Origin: Tieghemostelium lacteum
Lineage: Eukaryota; Evosea; Eumycetozoa; Dictyosteliales; Raperosteliaceae
DNA: 64,000 nucleotides
NCBI GenBank assembly: GCA_001606155.1
Contig: LODT01000032.1
Location: forward strand, 81,396-145,395
Direction: 5' to 3'
Positions 24,927 to 37,728 of this stretch are shown here, one piece after another; position 1 is the first letter of the stretch, and each line of letters opens with the position of its first letter. The notes under the pieces are model-generated. The model worked only from the letters and a program-made list of their open reading frames with translations, was not told the DNA's origin and ran no database searches. The position numbers and the translations under genes are program-made.

Positions 24927-27644
24927 ATGGGTTTAAGCACAGTGAAGTACAGTTTAATTGCTATAAAAACCTATAATAATAATTTGATTAGTCAGGGGTT
25001 AAGTTTAATAGGATTTGAGAAAGGTACATACCTGCCAACTGAACAGACTATTATTAAATTCTTTCAGGAAGAGTATCCAAATCATCTTCAACCAAGGCAA
25101 GGACCTAGATTTGACCACTACAGATCACTTGGTCTGGAAAACAACGAAGATATCATTGTGATGATTGCACATGCAGATGGTGCTACAATGACAAAGAATA
25201 GGACCAATGAGCAAGTAATTGCAACATTTCAATTTGCTGATAATAATAAAACATTGGCAGCTGTTAAATCACCGAAAGACTCTTATATCTTCATGATATA
25301 CCTTGGTAGAGAGACTACTGAAGAATTGGCAAGTGGAATGTCAGAGTTTACCCGTAAACATCTATTAAAATCGACAAACATTCTAACAACGACCAGTGGT
25401 AATAGAATAGGATATAAGTTAGTTACTATTGATGAAAAGGAATACAAAGTGTTCACATTGTTTAGCTTTGATCTCGCGTTGCTGGTTGTTATCTTGGGAC
25501 TGTGTGCAGTATATCAATCACAATCTGAATACCGTTGTGCACATTGCAAATGTTACAGTTTATCAATCAATAACTTTAGTAACCAATGCTTCTTTAAATG
25601 GAGAACCCACAAAGATAACCTTATTCACCATAAATATGGAGGATCAACACCCAAAATGAAAATTGGTATGAAATCACATCCAGTTTTACCAATCGATCCA
25701 ATTAATATAGTTATTGATGATTTACATATGACCATGGGTGTAGTAAAATTCTTTTTAAAACCTCTTTTGGAAGGTGTTGATTCAAACCTTGAACTCACAA
25801 AAGATCTAGAGTCATTCTTTAAGAAAAAAGCTAAATTAAATTTGTCAGGTTTTTTTAGTGCTATAAATGTAAGAACCGGAACAGTATACACATTGAAAGA
25901 AAAATTTACAAAAGCAGCAGTAAATTATGGAGAATATATCAGAACAATTGTCAGCAATGTACAGTTGATGGAGGTTTTTCGCAAACATAATCACTTTGAT
26001 GAAATAAAATTTGAAAATGTAAGTATATATTCAAATATAGCTTCTATAGTATTATTATGATGATCATTTACTTACTTGCTTCTGTTGATGTTAATATAGA
26101 TATCTAAATTATTAAAACAAGTTCATTTTCTACTTGCTCTTTGTAAATGGGATCACAAACCAAATACAATATTTGATTATCAATGGTTGTATCTCACCAA
26201 GATAGTGGGTGATCAATTACGACTTTCATTTTGTAACTTTAAAGAGTTGTACTGGTTGGATCACTATATAGAAATATTACCAAACCATTTTTGTAAAAAA
26301 ATAGTTAAAAAGAAGCGTCAGCAGCAAGCTAGTGAGAATTCCAACTCGGAGAAGAGACTAGCAACTAGTGTTCAGTCTACTTTACCAGTTGTAACATCAT
26401 CCAATGTACCATCTCGATCAACTATACCAATTATACTCCGTTCCAATACATCTGCTACACCTCTATCATTATCATCTAGATCAATTACACCCATTGATCT
26501 CTCTTCCAATACATCATCTCCATTTCCATCATTACCACCAACTACTACACAAAGTGTTATTGCATATAATTCTAATAATAATAATAATAATAATAGCAAC
26601 AACACCTTTGCTAATTCTACTACTACCACTACTACTACGACTACACATGAATCCATTCCAGTACCAAATGATGATGTTGATGATGACACTTTACCCAAAG
26701 GTCAAAAGGTTTCTACCTATGTTCATTATTTTTTAAAGCACACTGGTTTCTATCTTGAACATTATGGCTCCCTGACTAGATACTCAATGACTTCCACTGA
26801 GGGAAAACATAAAGAGAATAGGGTTCTTAAAGACTCTTGCACCAATAAATATAACTTGAACAAAAGAAAGGAAGAACAAAAAAAAACCAAGGATATAACC
26901 AGTCAAACAATTAAATTGTCTGCTCTTAGTTCCATTCATGCCAATCATGCTACCAGTAATGAAATTGAATATATCTCCATCACTGATGATTCACCTGTTG
27001 ATGATTTTATAACCAAGTTTATGAATCCATATGACCAACAACTCTTTTCATTACCCTATCTATTCGGTATTCAAAGATTATCTGAGATTCCAAATCTACC
27101 TATTTCACGTCCAACCTATTTATTGGGTGATAACATAGAGTGTATGTCAATTCTTAATGATAATGACTATTTAGGATGGAACAGTGGGGTGGTTATCAAT
27201 TATCAATATATCAATAATAATAAGTTTTCTTATTCTGTTGTCTATCATATGTTAGTATTTAAATTGTTTAAGATGATTGTCAACTACCGATGACAAATGA
27301 CTGTTTATTAATTAATAAACCTACCAATCTCCTCTAACAACAGGGATAATAACCAAATAGAGACCAATATTCCACAGTACAGATTGGCATTTACCCCAGA
27401 GGGAATTATTCCATCATTAGATAAAGTTGATGTCAATTCAGTGATATTAATCAGTAACCCTAAACCTATAAAGTATTATGCTGCAAAAGTTTTAAGTAAA
27501 GATACTAACAATAATTTATTCACATTTCAATATCTTCACAACAAGAAAGAAGATAAAAGAAATTTTGATCAAAGTAAACGTTATATTATTCCACTCCTGC
27601 ACAATGATATAGCAGACTTGATAACTTTTTTGGACAAAAAGTGA
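24927..27644 (+). CDS. Transposon ORF2: DDE-like (RNase H-fold) transposase candidate
   Basis: Three exons join in phase: 24927-26018, 26100-27250 and 27344-27644, about 847 residues. Signals that recall DDE transposases are, in order: IAHADGATMTK (first acid), FSFDLALLVVILGL (second acid before a hydrophobic run), a CAHCKC pair, DDLHMTMGVVKFFLKPLL, and, after a Ser/Thr/Asn-rich insert, YVHYFLKHTGFYLEHYGSLTRYSMTSTEGKH, where a C-terminal glutamate would be expected. The last exon (FQYLHNKKEDKRNF) looks like a small terminal domain. The start is uncertain: the frame is open upstream of 24927 for about 80 bases. Transposase function is inferred from this layout plus the inverted repeats. Confidence 0.6.
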
Positions 27645-28080
27645 AAAAAATCAAAAAAAAAATTAAAAACTTAAACAATTTTATATGTATTATTCCACTC
27701 CAACACAACTTTTACATTTATTACTTATATCCTAATCTGAATTAATAAATATTGTATAAATACCTAATAAAAACGTAAATAAACATTACAACCTGATATA
27801 TTTTATATTTCTTGCAATTTCTGAAAAGCTTGGATTTATAATTCCTCACTCTTTACATCTTCCACCAATTACAATATCCTATGGAAATCTTATACCAATC
27901 ATCACCATATGATGAGTGGAGTAATATTATCTCTATAAATATACAAATAGAACCATACCTATAAAACTTGTAAATTTCTAAATTATGCATTTTACAACAA
28001 AATTTTAAAAAATCAAGATTATTTGGTCTATGAGAAACCATCATAATTTAAATAGTTGGTGGTAATGATAAAGATTGTAT
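27645..28080. other. Transposon 3' region, no assignable gene
   Basis: AT-rich sequence after the transposase stop. A minus-strand 63-codon frame (27853-28044, including LKFCCKMHNLEIYKFYRY) has a faint resemblance to dictyostelid repeat-family proteins but has no clear start, splice sites or domain. I treat it as unassigned. Confidence 0.5.
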
Positions 28081-28370
28081 TGGCCATCCCTTTTACAAAA
28101 GTAATATCCTTCATTTCGACCAATTTATTAATTGAACCGTCCAATTCATCTTGATAAGCTTTTAAATGGTCCCCTTCTGAAAGAGCCTCTTGTGGTTCTT
28201 CTGCTTCAACACATTCACCTGCCATATCATTGTGCAGGAGTGGAAGAATATAACGTTTACTTTGATCAAAATAGGTAGATTTGGAATCTCAGATAATCTT
28301 TGAATACCGAATAGATAGGGTAATGAAAGAGTTGTTGGTCACTGATAGTATGGACTCATAAACTTAGTTA
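28081..28370 (-). repeat. Shuffled inverted fragments of the transposon genes
   Basis: Three blocks are reverse-complement copies of internal transposon sequence: 28081-28195 matches about 24345-24465 (ORF1, EGDHLKAYQ region), 28224-28272 matches about 27562-27610 (ORF2 last exon), and 28269-28370 matches about 27008-27108 (ORF2, FGIQRLSEI region). Read on the minus strand the blocks are in the order ORF2, ORF2 end, ORF1, so this is not a simple internal deletion. Confidence 0.85.
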
Positions 28371-28424
28371 TACAAACATCGTTTAGTTTTTATATTTATC
28401 CAATACGTTTACACTACAGTGTTT

Positions 28425-28544
28425 ACAAAAAGATTTTTTGGATATTTTTGATTTTTTAGAATAAACCAAATTTTTGTATTTCGTATTTTTACCATATAAA
28501 TACATAACTGGGCATTCCAGGAGCAAAACACCAAAAATTCAGAG
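28425..28544 (-). repeat. Right terminal inverted repeat
   Basis: Reverse complement of the left repeat. Outside it the sequence shows no similarity to the left flank. It ends 180 bp before the stop codon of the next minus-strand gene. Confidence 0.92.
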
Positions 28545-28723
28545 CCCTTCGAAATAAAATTATTTTGCTCCGGAAGATAGTTTTGCATTTTTGAAAAAAT
28601 TTCATTCGAAAATATGAAAAATAATTTTTTTTTTGAAAAAATATAACAAAAAGAAAGATATAATAGAAAAGGTGTAAAAAGATTTTTTTATTAATCAAGA
28701 AAAGAGGAAATAAGAATAAAACT

Positions 28724-29769
28724 TTAATGTAATAAAGTTTGTAATATAATAAGGAATATTAATAATATTAAACTATAGGTTTGCTGTGAGGATACACTGA
28801 CAGTGGTTTGTGATGGTGATGGGGTAGGTGGTTCATTAATTATTGATGAAATGGAAGCAGTTTTATCTTTACCGATTACACCATATTGTTTCAATGCATC
28901 TATTGTTATTAAAGAATAGAAATCAGCTGGATTTGAGTGAATTGATAAACTTCCCACTAAATCAATTAACAATGTATAGCTATTTGAACTTATATCTTGA
29001 AATGAAACTCCTATTCTCTCAATTGTAAATGTATCATTACCAATTAGTTTTGCAATTTGAGATCTTTTTGAATATATATATTCATTTGATATTTGAGGAG
29101 TTCCTCCTACAACATTGACGAATATACTTATTGTCTCTGTTTAGTGTTTACAGCCGTTAATATTCTATCATACAATGTCAAATATCTGTTCTTAGGTTGT
29201 TGTACTTACTAGTTAATGGCCCATTTGAACAAAGCCCAGTAATACTCATAGTTCCAATATCTTCAACAATACATCCAGTTTTTGATGGGTCTAAATTAAC
29301 TCGTAGAATTAATATTCTATTTGATAATATAATTATTTCTAAAGTACCTACCATTATGATTTAATTTATAAAAAATGCTCCCATTTTGAATAGAAACAGT
29401 TCCAGTGAACTTCATTGTTTGAATTACAAATCTTTTACTTTCTAGTCCATCAAGAGAAATAGATGTTTGTATATTCATTCGACATTTACCAAAGTATTTT
29501 ATTGATATCGCAATAATTCTTGGGTCAACATCACCACTTTGGTGGTCAAAAGTAATAATTGTTCTATTTAAATCTAAAAGACCTAAAAAAGTTACAGAAT
29601 TTCTACCTAGATTAAAACTATCTCCAATAGTTGTACTATTATTAAAAACATATCTACTAGCACAACTATCAGCTGTATATCCAGATATATCACAACCTTG
29701 ACCACTTATTCCAAGGAAAGCTTGTGTCAAAAATAAAATTAATAAAGTTACTCTAATCTTTATGTCCAT
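28724..29769 (-). CDS. Secreted, probably GPI-anchored protein of unknown function
   Basis: Three exons on the minus strand: 29769-29352, 29290-29210 (an alternative acceptor would start it at 29299) and 29136-28724, giving 303 or 306 residues. Signal peptide MDIKIRVTLLILFLTQAFLG, then a Cys-containing ectodomain (CDISGYTADSCASRYVF) with several NxS/T sites. A Pro/Ser/Thr-rich stalk (PPTPSPSQTTVSVSS) and a C-terminal hydrophobic tail (SLILLIFLIILQTLLH) with no basic cytosolic end form the usual GPI-addition pattern. I do not recognise the ectodomain. The transposon's right end lies just downstream but does not interrupt the gene. Confidence 0.75.
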
Positions 29770-29934
29770 TAATACAAGTATGAGGAAAAAATTTTAAATC
29801 TCTTAAATAATTTAAAAATTTTCTAAAATATCTGGGATTTAATTTTATAATAATAGAACTGATATACCATTTGTTTTAGTAGTTTTTGGGTATTAAATGT
29901 AATTATTTTTTTTAGTTTTATTATTCTTAAAAAT

Positions 29935-32900
29935 TTACAGATCTTTTATACCATATAATCTGACAAGTCCTTTGGCATTTCCGGTATTTCTTGATAAAAT
30001 CCATTCTTCGGCAGTCAAAGAGACAAAGTTGAATTTGTCTGTACTGTTTGGAGCACATTCTTCATAGAAACCACAATAAACTTGACTTACCCAAAGATTA
30101 TTGATAATAGTGTTTGGCCAAGTTAAGGCACCCCAGTATAGAGAATTACCACTCTTGAGTTGAATTCCATTAATTCTTCCAATGTGTTTTGTAATTGGAA
30201 TCTTTAAAAGAACGTTCTTTCTAAAGCCGTTAATATCTGGGAATATGGTATCTTTCATTTCCAAAACATGTTGGTGAGTGCCTAATGTACCGTAGAGGAT
30301 AATCTCTAATTTATCCCACTCTGGTGCGATTTCATAGACATTACCTCCATTATCTTCGTCATCGTAACCTGGCTTTTTCCTCTTTCCTCTTAATTGTGGT
30401 TCATCATTACCATGGTTACAAGTAGCTATGAAAGATACCAAATAGTGGTTTTCATAGAATACTTGATTTTGTTTAATGGATGTAGAGGTATTGGAAATTT
30501 CAAAAAGATTCATATGACCATTACCCCAATTGAATACAGAAATATAGTTACTTTGAATGAATTGGTGTATTTGGGTTGATGTAGTATCAGAAGGTTGTTT
30601 CAGGGAAATAGTTTCAATATTGTCGCTCTGTGGAAGTGTAATTTCATATTTAAAAGGTGATGGTACATATTTCATATTACAACATTCGAAATCACTATGG
30701 CCGTATTCACAGGATTCACAAATTTCCCAACGGTGGTAGACATACTGTTCATTGACTACTGAAGTAATTGGAGTGAATGGATTGGATCCAAGAGCCATTA
30801 GACTGTGTTCTAGGGATTTCACAGATCTTGAAGTTATTTCAAAGTAGATATATATAGTGTATTTGGACTTTTTAGTTTCAATTGGTAAATTATAACTTAA
30901 TAATTCCTCTGCTTTATACCATAGATTGTGTATTAGATTAGATCCATTTTTACTCTTCCAATCTTTTGGAATCAGGTCATAGATTCTAGCTAGTTTAAAG
31001 TCAATTGGAACAGGTAACAAATCAACACTACCAGCCCATTCATCATAATTTGCAGTACTATCTCCACTTGGGTTAAATGAAGCTGGAGCACCACCGTAGG
31101 TAATCAAAGTAGATCTACTGGATTTTTGTTCGTATTCAGTATGCGAGCTGAAAGACACTTGATAATCATTGCTTTCCTTGTAATCAAAACTGGACTTGAA
31201 CATTGGTGCTTTTATAGACCCACCAAAACTGAGTTTTGAATGTTGTTCAAGTTCTTGCGATTGAGTTGAACTTTCGAATGAACTATCCATAACACTGACT
31301 TGGGTGAGTTTACCTCCCATGACTGCTGATTTTAAGTAATATGTACCGTATTTGTAGAGGAATGGAAGCATCTCTAGAGCATCATTTGCAGAACCAATAT
31401 CTTGAAGGAATACCGGATGAAAAGTGTTCTTTACCAATTCAACTTTAGAACTTAGACATTTAACTTCTGTACTTACTAAACTTCCAGATCTCTTTGATTC
31501 TAGTTCTCTTGCTGTTTTCACAGAAATTTCTTCTTGGAATGCAGCATTTGCACTTCCTCCAATTTTACCTTTACCAAATTCAACTGAAGCTTCAACACTA
31601 TAAGATGACTTTGTTGCCATTTCTGAGGCCATGGATGATGAAGAGGAATAGGAGCTGGTAGTGAGATCATATGCGCAACGAGGGTAAGGAACTGCAGAAA
31701 TTTCATCTGGAAGATCGTATATCAAACCTCTGTAGATATCTTGTACAAGATTAGAACCTTTGCTATTACAGTATCCAAAATAAAAGATTGGAGATAAAGT
31801 GGATTCACCATTCAATACATTTACACCCATTGTAAATTTCTCAACTCCTGGTAGATGCCATAACATTTGATTGTCAATAAGCATACCCAAAGTATCTATT
31901 CCAGTTGGGAAACCAGTTGGAATATGGTTATCAACAACTTTAGTTGATGAACATGTCTCTGTCAAATGTAAATAACAATCTAGAATACAGGTGGATATTT
32001 CTTCATTACAAATGCCATCTCCACATGTAATAGGTTTATCAATGGATATATCAGCCAAGAAATCTTGATAACATGTTTCATTAAGATCCAGAATTCTGTC
32101 ACCACAAACTGGTATAAATTAAGGTTTGTTAGTATAGACTTGGTACAAAATTCCCAAGGTCAATTATCACAATTACATACCATTCAAAGAGTAAAATGAT
32201 TTATCAAATAATGAAAATTCACTATTATAGAATGGTTTCCATTGTACTGTGACATTTCTTATACTGGGACCATTAGAAAAGAACTCCAATTTAAATCTAT
32301 TTACTTTATCATTTTGAAGAGCAATTTGATACTGTGTTTCAAATTTCTCTTGAATAAAGTATGCGTTGATATACACTTTACCGTTGATGTTTAGTTTAAC
32401 ACCTAAATTAGAAGCATCTATTTTAAATGTGTATAGACCATCTCTATCAACCATAAAGTAACTCTCCAATACACCAGCTACCAGACATTCATTATCCAGG
32501 AAATCTGTTATAACAGGTTTATTCAACACAATACTAGAGACTAAACATGAAGCATTCAAATTCAATGGATGGCAATCTTTGTAACTTGAGAATTTCATTC
32601 CAGAAAAGGAACAATTGTTGCAATCACTTGGGCAATTTAAACAAGATTCCGATTGGAAATTACAAATTCCATCTCCACATGAACCAGTTGGTGCTGGACA
32701 TGTTGGGTTTGTACCAGGGCCTCCATTACCAGGGCTAGTTCCATTACTAAGTGGACATAGAGTTCCTTTTATACCGCATACATTGGTCTTATTATTCAAT
32801 GTGAATATACTGTCACTGCAAGATACTTGGGAGCTTGCATTAATAGTGTCAGCTTTGATTGTTGTGTCTAGTAGATGGTAATCAGAGACAATAATACCTT

Positions 32901-33605
32901 TCAATGTATTACAGGTAGTTCTAGTATTAATCAAGGTTACTTTGGAATTCTCAAAGAATGTACCACCACCTTCTTCCAAAGCATTGTTTTTTTCAATCAC
33001 TGAATTAAGAATGGAAATTGTACTTGATTTAACATATAGACCAGCACCAACACTAGCAATATTATTTTGTAATTTAACTTCACTAAATGAAGTTGGAGTC
33101 TGGCTTATATAAATACCACCACCATAGTTACTATTACAATTTACAATGGAAATACCATTAAAAATCACCTGAGTAGCTTTAATTACTTTGAAACCATAGC
33201 TTATACCTTGACAATCAATAATAGTATTATTAGAATTACCATTCCATGATCTATAAAATTCAAAATTATTAAAATTAATATTAGCAAAGCTCAATTTAAT
33301 AATTAAGCAAATCATCATTACTTTAAATTAACAGGATTTATAATTAATAATTCTCTATTATTTAAACCAGTGTAATTTCCAATTTTTATATAAACTTCAG
33401 GTACATCATAATTATAGTCACTGCAAGAGACCATATTTGTAATTTTCAATGAATCTGCAATGGATTTAAATGGACATGATGATGTACCACTATTAGATTG
33501 ACATGTCGATTTACTATCTACATAATACCTCTTTGTAGCAAATGAATTATCAATCAAATAAAATGATATAAATAAATAAATATAAATATATAATTGTAGT
33601 TTCAT
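29935..33605 (-). CDS. Large secreted MACPF (perforin-like) protein, copy A
   Basis: Three minus-strand exons: 33605-33322, 33250-32181 and 32108-29935, total 1175 residues. In order: signal peptide (LQLYIYIYLFISFYLIDNSFA); repeats of a parallel beta-helix (GGGIYISQ, GAGLYVKSSTISILNSVIEKN); a CGDGICNFQSESC..C motif near 285; a PA14-like region about 315-440; a second CGDGICNEEISTC near 480; then a MACPF-like domain about 570-830 with the family signature region YGTYY...GGKLTQ near 705 and YGGAPASF. The C-terminal about 340 residues are unassigned. MACPF proteins oligomerise into membrane pores; targets here would be inferred as ingested or neighbouring cells. Transcribed divergently from its paralog. 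Confidence 0.82.
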
Positions 33606-33786
33606 TTTTTAATTAAAAGTAAATAAATAAAAAAATTTTTGAAGATATTTTGAAAGAGTGGTTTAGGTTATATTTCAAATAAAGAATTTATTAAAAATTG
33701 GTGATTGATAAAAAATCTGTATTTTTAAAAAAAAATGATTAGATATTTATATATCTTCCACACTTTGTAATTTCTTCTTTTAAACA
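33606..33786. promoter_or_regulatory. Shared divergent promoter region of the MACPF gene pair
   Basis: Only 181 bp separate the two start codons. The spacer is AT-rich with oligo(dA) and oligo(dT) runs and contains the 5' flanks of both genes, which suggests co-regulation. No specific factor site was identified. Confidence 0.6.
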
Positions 33787-36700
33787 ATGAAAATATATAA
33801 TACTATAGTATATGTGGTTCTGATTTTATCTCTAACCATTTGTGTAATACAGAGTCATGGATCATATAAAGGTAATTTAATTATAATTAAACTAAAAAAT
33901 GAATATCAATTATTAATGGAAAATATTTTTTATTTTTTTTTGGTATTATAAATAGGAAGATATGTCTATGTTTCAAGTACAAGTAAGAAAAATGAATATC
34001 AATTTGTTTTTTTTTATATTTTTATTAATTTTTTAAATGGCTAATAAACTAAAATTCTATAGGTACCTGTACAGGATATCGTTGTGGTTCGAAATATCAA
34101 CCATTTCAGTCTATATCAGAAGCAGTTAGTGCTATAAATAATTGTTACCCAAATATTATTGATTGGCTATTTGATTCTGATTCTGATTTTGGTGAAAATT
34201 ACTCTGATCTAGACGATTCATTTAGTTTTCTTGACTTTGGTTCAAATGCATCCTCTATTTCCAACCAAAACAAGTTTTATAATATTATAGTTAAACCAGG
34301 TGTTTATAGAGGAAAGAAAAACAAAGGAATACCAATAACTCAAGTACCAGTGTCCATAGTGTAAATATTTACAATTTCAAAGATAGTATGACATTATTTT
34401 AATATATTTATAGTTCATTAACAGGATCAGTATCTACAATTATTGATTGTGAGGGAGTAGGCAAATTTTTGGATGTATCTAATACACAATTCCAAATGAC
34501 AGGTTTTACCATTCAGAATTGCAAAGGAAATAGAGGTGGTGCTATTAGTTTAGTTCAATCATTATCGACATTAAATGAAATGTTATTTATTAATAACACC
34601 GGTGGTTATGGCGGCGCTATATATGTTAGCTCTAAAGGTTTATCACTTAACTCTATTCAATTTATCAACAATAAAGCTGAAAAGGGAGGTAGTATATACT
34701 TTGAGCAGGCTTCACTATCTATGTTTGATACCAAGTTCTCTTGCAGTGCGGGAAATCAGTCACCCTCCAAAGACTCAATCTCATGTATTTCAGGTTCTGC
34801 ATCATTTGATAATGCTAATTTAACTGGTGTTGGTGTGACTTGTGATAGTTATTGCAATTTTGGTGATGATAGTCAAATCAATTATTGTGGTACTTTATCT
34901 TCTTGTTCAGGAAATAATCCAGGAAATGGAAATGAAAATGATCTATGTCAATTAGTGCCTATCAAACCCACTTGTAAACTAGATGGAAAATGTGATATTC
35001 TCACTGAATCATGTCTCACTTGTGAAGATTGCCCATCATGTTACTTTACTGGTTTAGTATTGACTAGTTATCATTCATGTCAGCCAAATCAACTAAATTC
35101 CAATTGTATCTATAACATTGAATCCATTACAGCTCCACACGTTAATTTATTTATGCAATCAGTTGCTAGTTGCCCAGTTTCTGGAAGAATGAAAGGGTAT
35201 TTTAAAGTCCCTGAAACAAATTCCTATGAATTCCAATTGACAGGTTCAAACATTGGAGCTAATCTAACCATAAATGGAAGAGTTGTTCTCAATTCAATGT
35301 TCCACCACAGTGATTATCTATCAACTTTCAAAGTCCAATTGAATCAAGAATTTGTAAACTCTATTGAAATCTTATTCTCATCATTCTCATCCCTTGATAG
35401 AAACATTTCACTTTTATGGAGAAAATCATTTTTAGAGCCATTTGTACCAATGAATATAATCTATTACTCAAAGAATGTATGTGGTGATAAAATTTTGGAT
35501 CCCAGAGAATACCCTGGAAATGATCTACACTGCGTTAAAGACACCCAGGAATTTGCTCCTGCTAAATGTGGTGATGGTATATGTCAAGAAGACTTCCCAG
35601 ACCAATGTTTGGTAGATTGCTACGACCATATATCACCCGTCTGTCCAAGCCAAACAAAACCAACAAAACTAGACAGTGATTATCCAACTCATGAACTAGT
35701 AGGTACTCTATTGAACAATCAATATCTTTATCGTTTACCTGGTCTTGAGACTCTAATGCACGGTGTCGATATATCCAGTGGAGAAGGTAAACCAACATCA
35801 CTATTCACTTTTGACTATTGTGAAAATGAAACCTTTTCTGTCATTCAAGATACCTACAGAAACTTAGTTTATACCATCCCAAATGAAGTATTCGCATCTT
35901 TCCATCCATCTTGTAGATATGAATCAGTAACCACAGAATATACACAAGTATCTGAAATGTCGAGATCCATGTCCGAGTCCCACTCCCTCGAAGCAAGTCT
36001 TGAGATTGGAGGTGGTCCAAACATCATTCAAGTGGCTTCCAAAGCTACCTATGCCACTGAGAAATCAGTTAGTAGCAGTAGAGACATTGGAACAATAGAA
36101 AAGGGTTCATTTTTTAAAACTGATGCCAAATGCCTCGTTTCTAAGGTTCAAATTCACAAATACACCTTCCACCCAAATTTCCTCTACGATATCTCTTTAG
36201 TAAACACCACATTGGATATGTTAGCTATCATTAACAAATACGGTAGTCATTACTACAAATCAGTGTCTCTTGGAGGTAAACTATCACAAATTACAGTGGT
36301 ATCTGAAAAGACTCGAAATGAATTTGAAAGTTCTGAAATGAAAGAATCCATCAAACTATCATTCTCAGCATCTGTTTCATCCCCAATTGGTGGTGTTCGT
36401 GGATCGTACAGTCAATCGCTCGACAATGAAGTTTCAACCACCAGACAAAGTGAATTCACAAGTAAAACCAAAAAAACATCGATTATTGTGTATGGTGGTG
36501 CACCAGGTTCATATGGTCCTAGTGACACCCCAGAGAGTACAATCTCTTCCTTTGGTGCATGGGCATCATCAGTTGACCAAATTCCAGTTCCTATTGACTA
36601 CCAACTATCTGCCATTGGAAATATTATTCCCAAAACTTGGGTCACTAGAAATGGAACTCAAATTAGAGCTATTTGGTATGAAGCAGAACTCAAATACTAC

Positions 36701-37579
36701 GAACAATTACCAGTTATTCCACCTGGATACATCAAAACTGAATCTACTTATCAATTAATTTGGTTCTATAATCAAGATAGATCTGGTGTAACTGATGAAT
36801 TAAGATACTGTGATACACATTTAACCATCCGTGGTAACTCTGGAACTACTCCTGATCAGAAATTGATATTGATGAATAATTATGTATCTAATGGTTACAC
36901 TTACTATTCACCTGCAAAATGGATTGATACTGAAAATTCTACTAATCCAAGATCATTCACATTTAGTGGTACTTCTTATGACACTGTCAATAGTCTTAGT
37001 GTTGATATCATATGTAACCAAACAGTAACCCTTGGTAATAGCCATTCATGGATAAAAACACAAAAGATCTATATGTTTGATGGAAAGATGATCTACAAGT
37101 TTTTGGCAAATGGTATCACTCCAATAGACGACTATCAAACTCTGATGATACTTAAATTGAATTTCAAAGATGCATCTTCACTCACTTCCGATGACTTTAT
37201 TGAAATTGTGTTTATAGGTACATTTTCTCAATACACTACTGTAATTGTTCCAACTGGCTATTTACCTAAAATAGGTCTCATCTATTACGAAAAGAGTTTT
37301 GATAGCTTCCCATCATCACTTGGAAATATTATTGGTATGAAATTCAATATTGTCACACCTTTTTTAATTGCAGAGGCCACTAAAGATAACATTGGTGGTG
37401 CATCAATTGAATTTAGTGATATTTACTTTACCTCTAAAGTTTGTGTAAATAGCAATGAAATTGAAACTCCAACTTATCCATGTCCATCTGATTTCCAATT
37501 AAGAAGAAAAGTAAGAGTTGGTAAAAACTCTGTAACAATCACTCGAAAAGTAAACAATCAACAAGTTCTATTACAATAA
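33787..37579 (+). CDS. Large secreted MACPF (perforin-like) protein, copy B
   Basis: Four exons: 33787-33871, 33956-33982 (a 27-nt microexon), 34063-34360 and 34414-37579; phases fit and give 1191 residues. It has the same architecture as copy A: signal peptide (IVYVVLILSLTICVIQS), beta-helix-type repeats (GGAISLVQS, GGAIYVSSKGLSLNSIQF), a Cys-rich DGKCDILTESC motif near 327, a PA14-like region about 356-486, CGDGICQEDFPDQC near 522, and MACPF-like about 600-870 with YGSHYYKSVSLGGKLSQ near 745 and YGGAPGSYGP. The histidine of the canonical YGTH[FY] signature is present here and absent in copy A. The C-terminal part again has no assigned domain. Likely a secreted pore-former of phagosomes or the extracellular space. 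Confidence 0.83.
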
Positions 37580-37728
37580 AATAAAAAATCTAAAAAACTG
37601 TTGGTGTTCGAGTAAACACAAACCAAAAAATAACAATCCAATTCTCTTAAAAAATTAATCAAAAAGATATTTTTTCTTTTTTAAAAAATAAATAAATAAC
37701 AATTATCAAATTTTGTTTGGTCGTAACA

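Larger units (their letters stand above)
23665..28544 (+). mobile_element. Inverted-repeat DNA transposon with DDE-like transposase, adjacent to tRNA-Asn
   Basis: About 4.9 kb bounded by near-identical inverted repeats of about 120 bp (left 23665-23790, right 28425-28544). Homology stops abruptly at the outer CTCTGA on both sides. Inside are a zinc-finger ORF, a three-exon transposase-like gene and, near the right end, shuffled inverted pieces of these same genes. No clear target-site duplication is visible next to the ends. The element lies 20 bp downstream of the tRNA-Asn gene. The right repeat may alternatively be the left end of a second, internally deleted copy in opposite orientation. 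I cannot assign it to a named superfamily. Confidence 0.75.

Noticed and set aside
23665-28544. DIRS-like retrotransposon, because of the inverted repeats
   Set aside because: Neither reverse transcriptase/RNase H nor tyrosine recombinase motifs are seen in the internal ORFs. The layout fits a DDE-type DNA transposon better.
29935-33605. Three separate genes on the minus strand at 29.9-33.6 kb
   Set aside because: Two short introns join them in phase, and the divergent paralog has the same continuous domain order.
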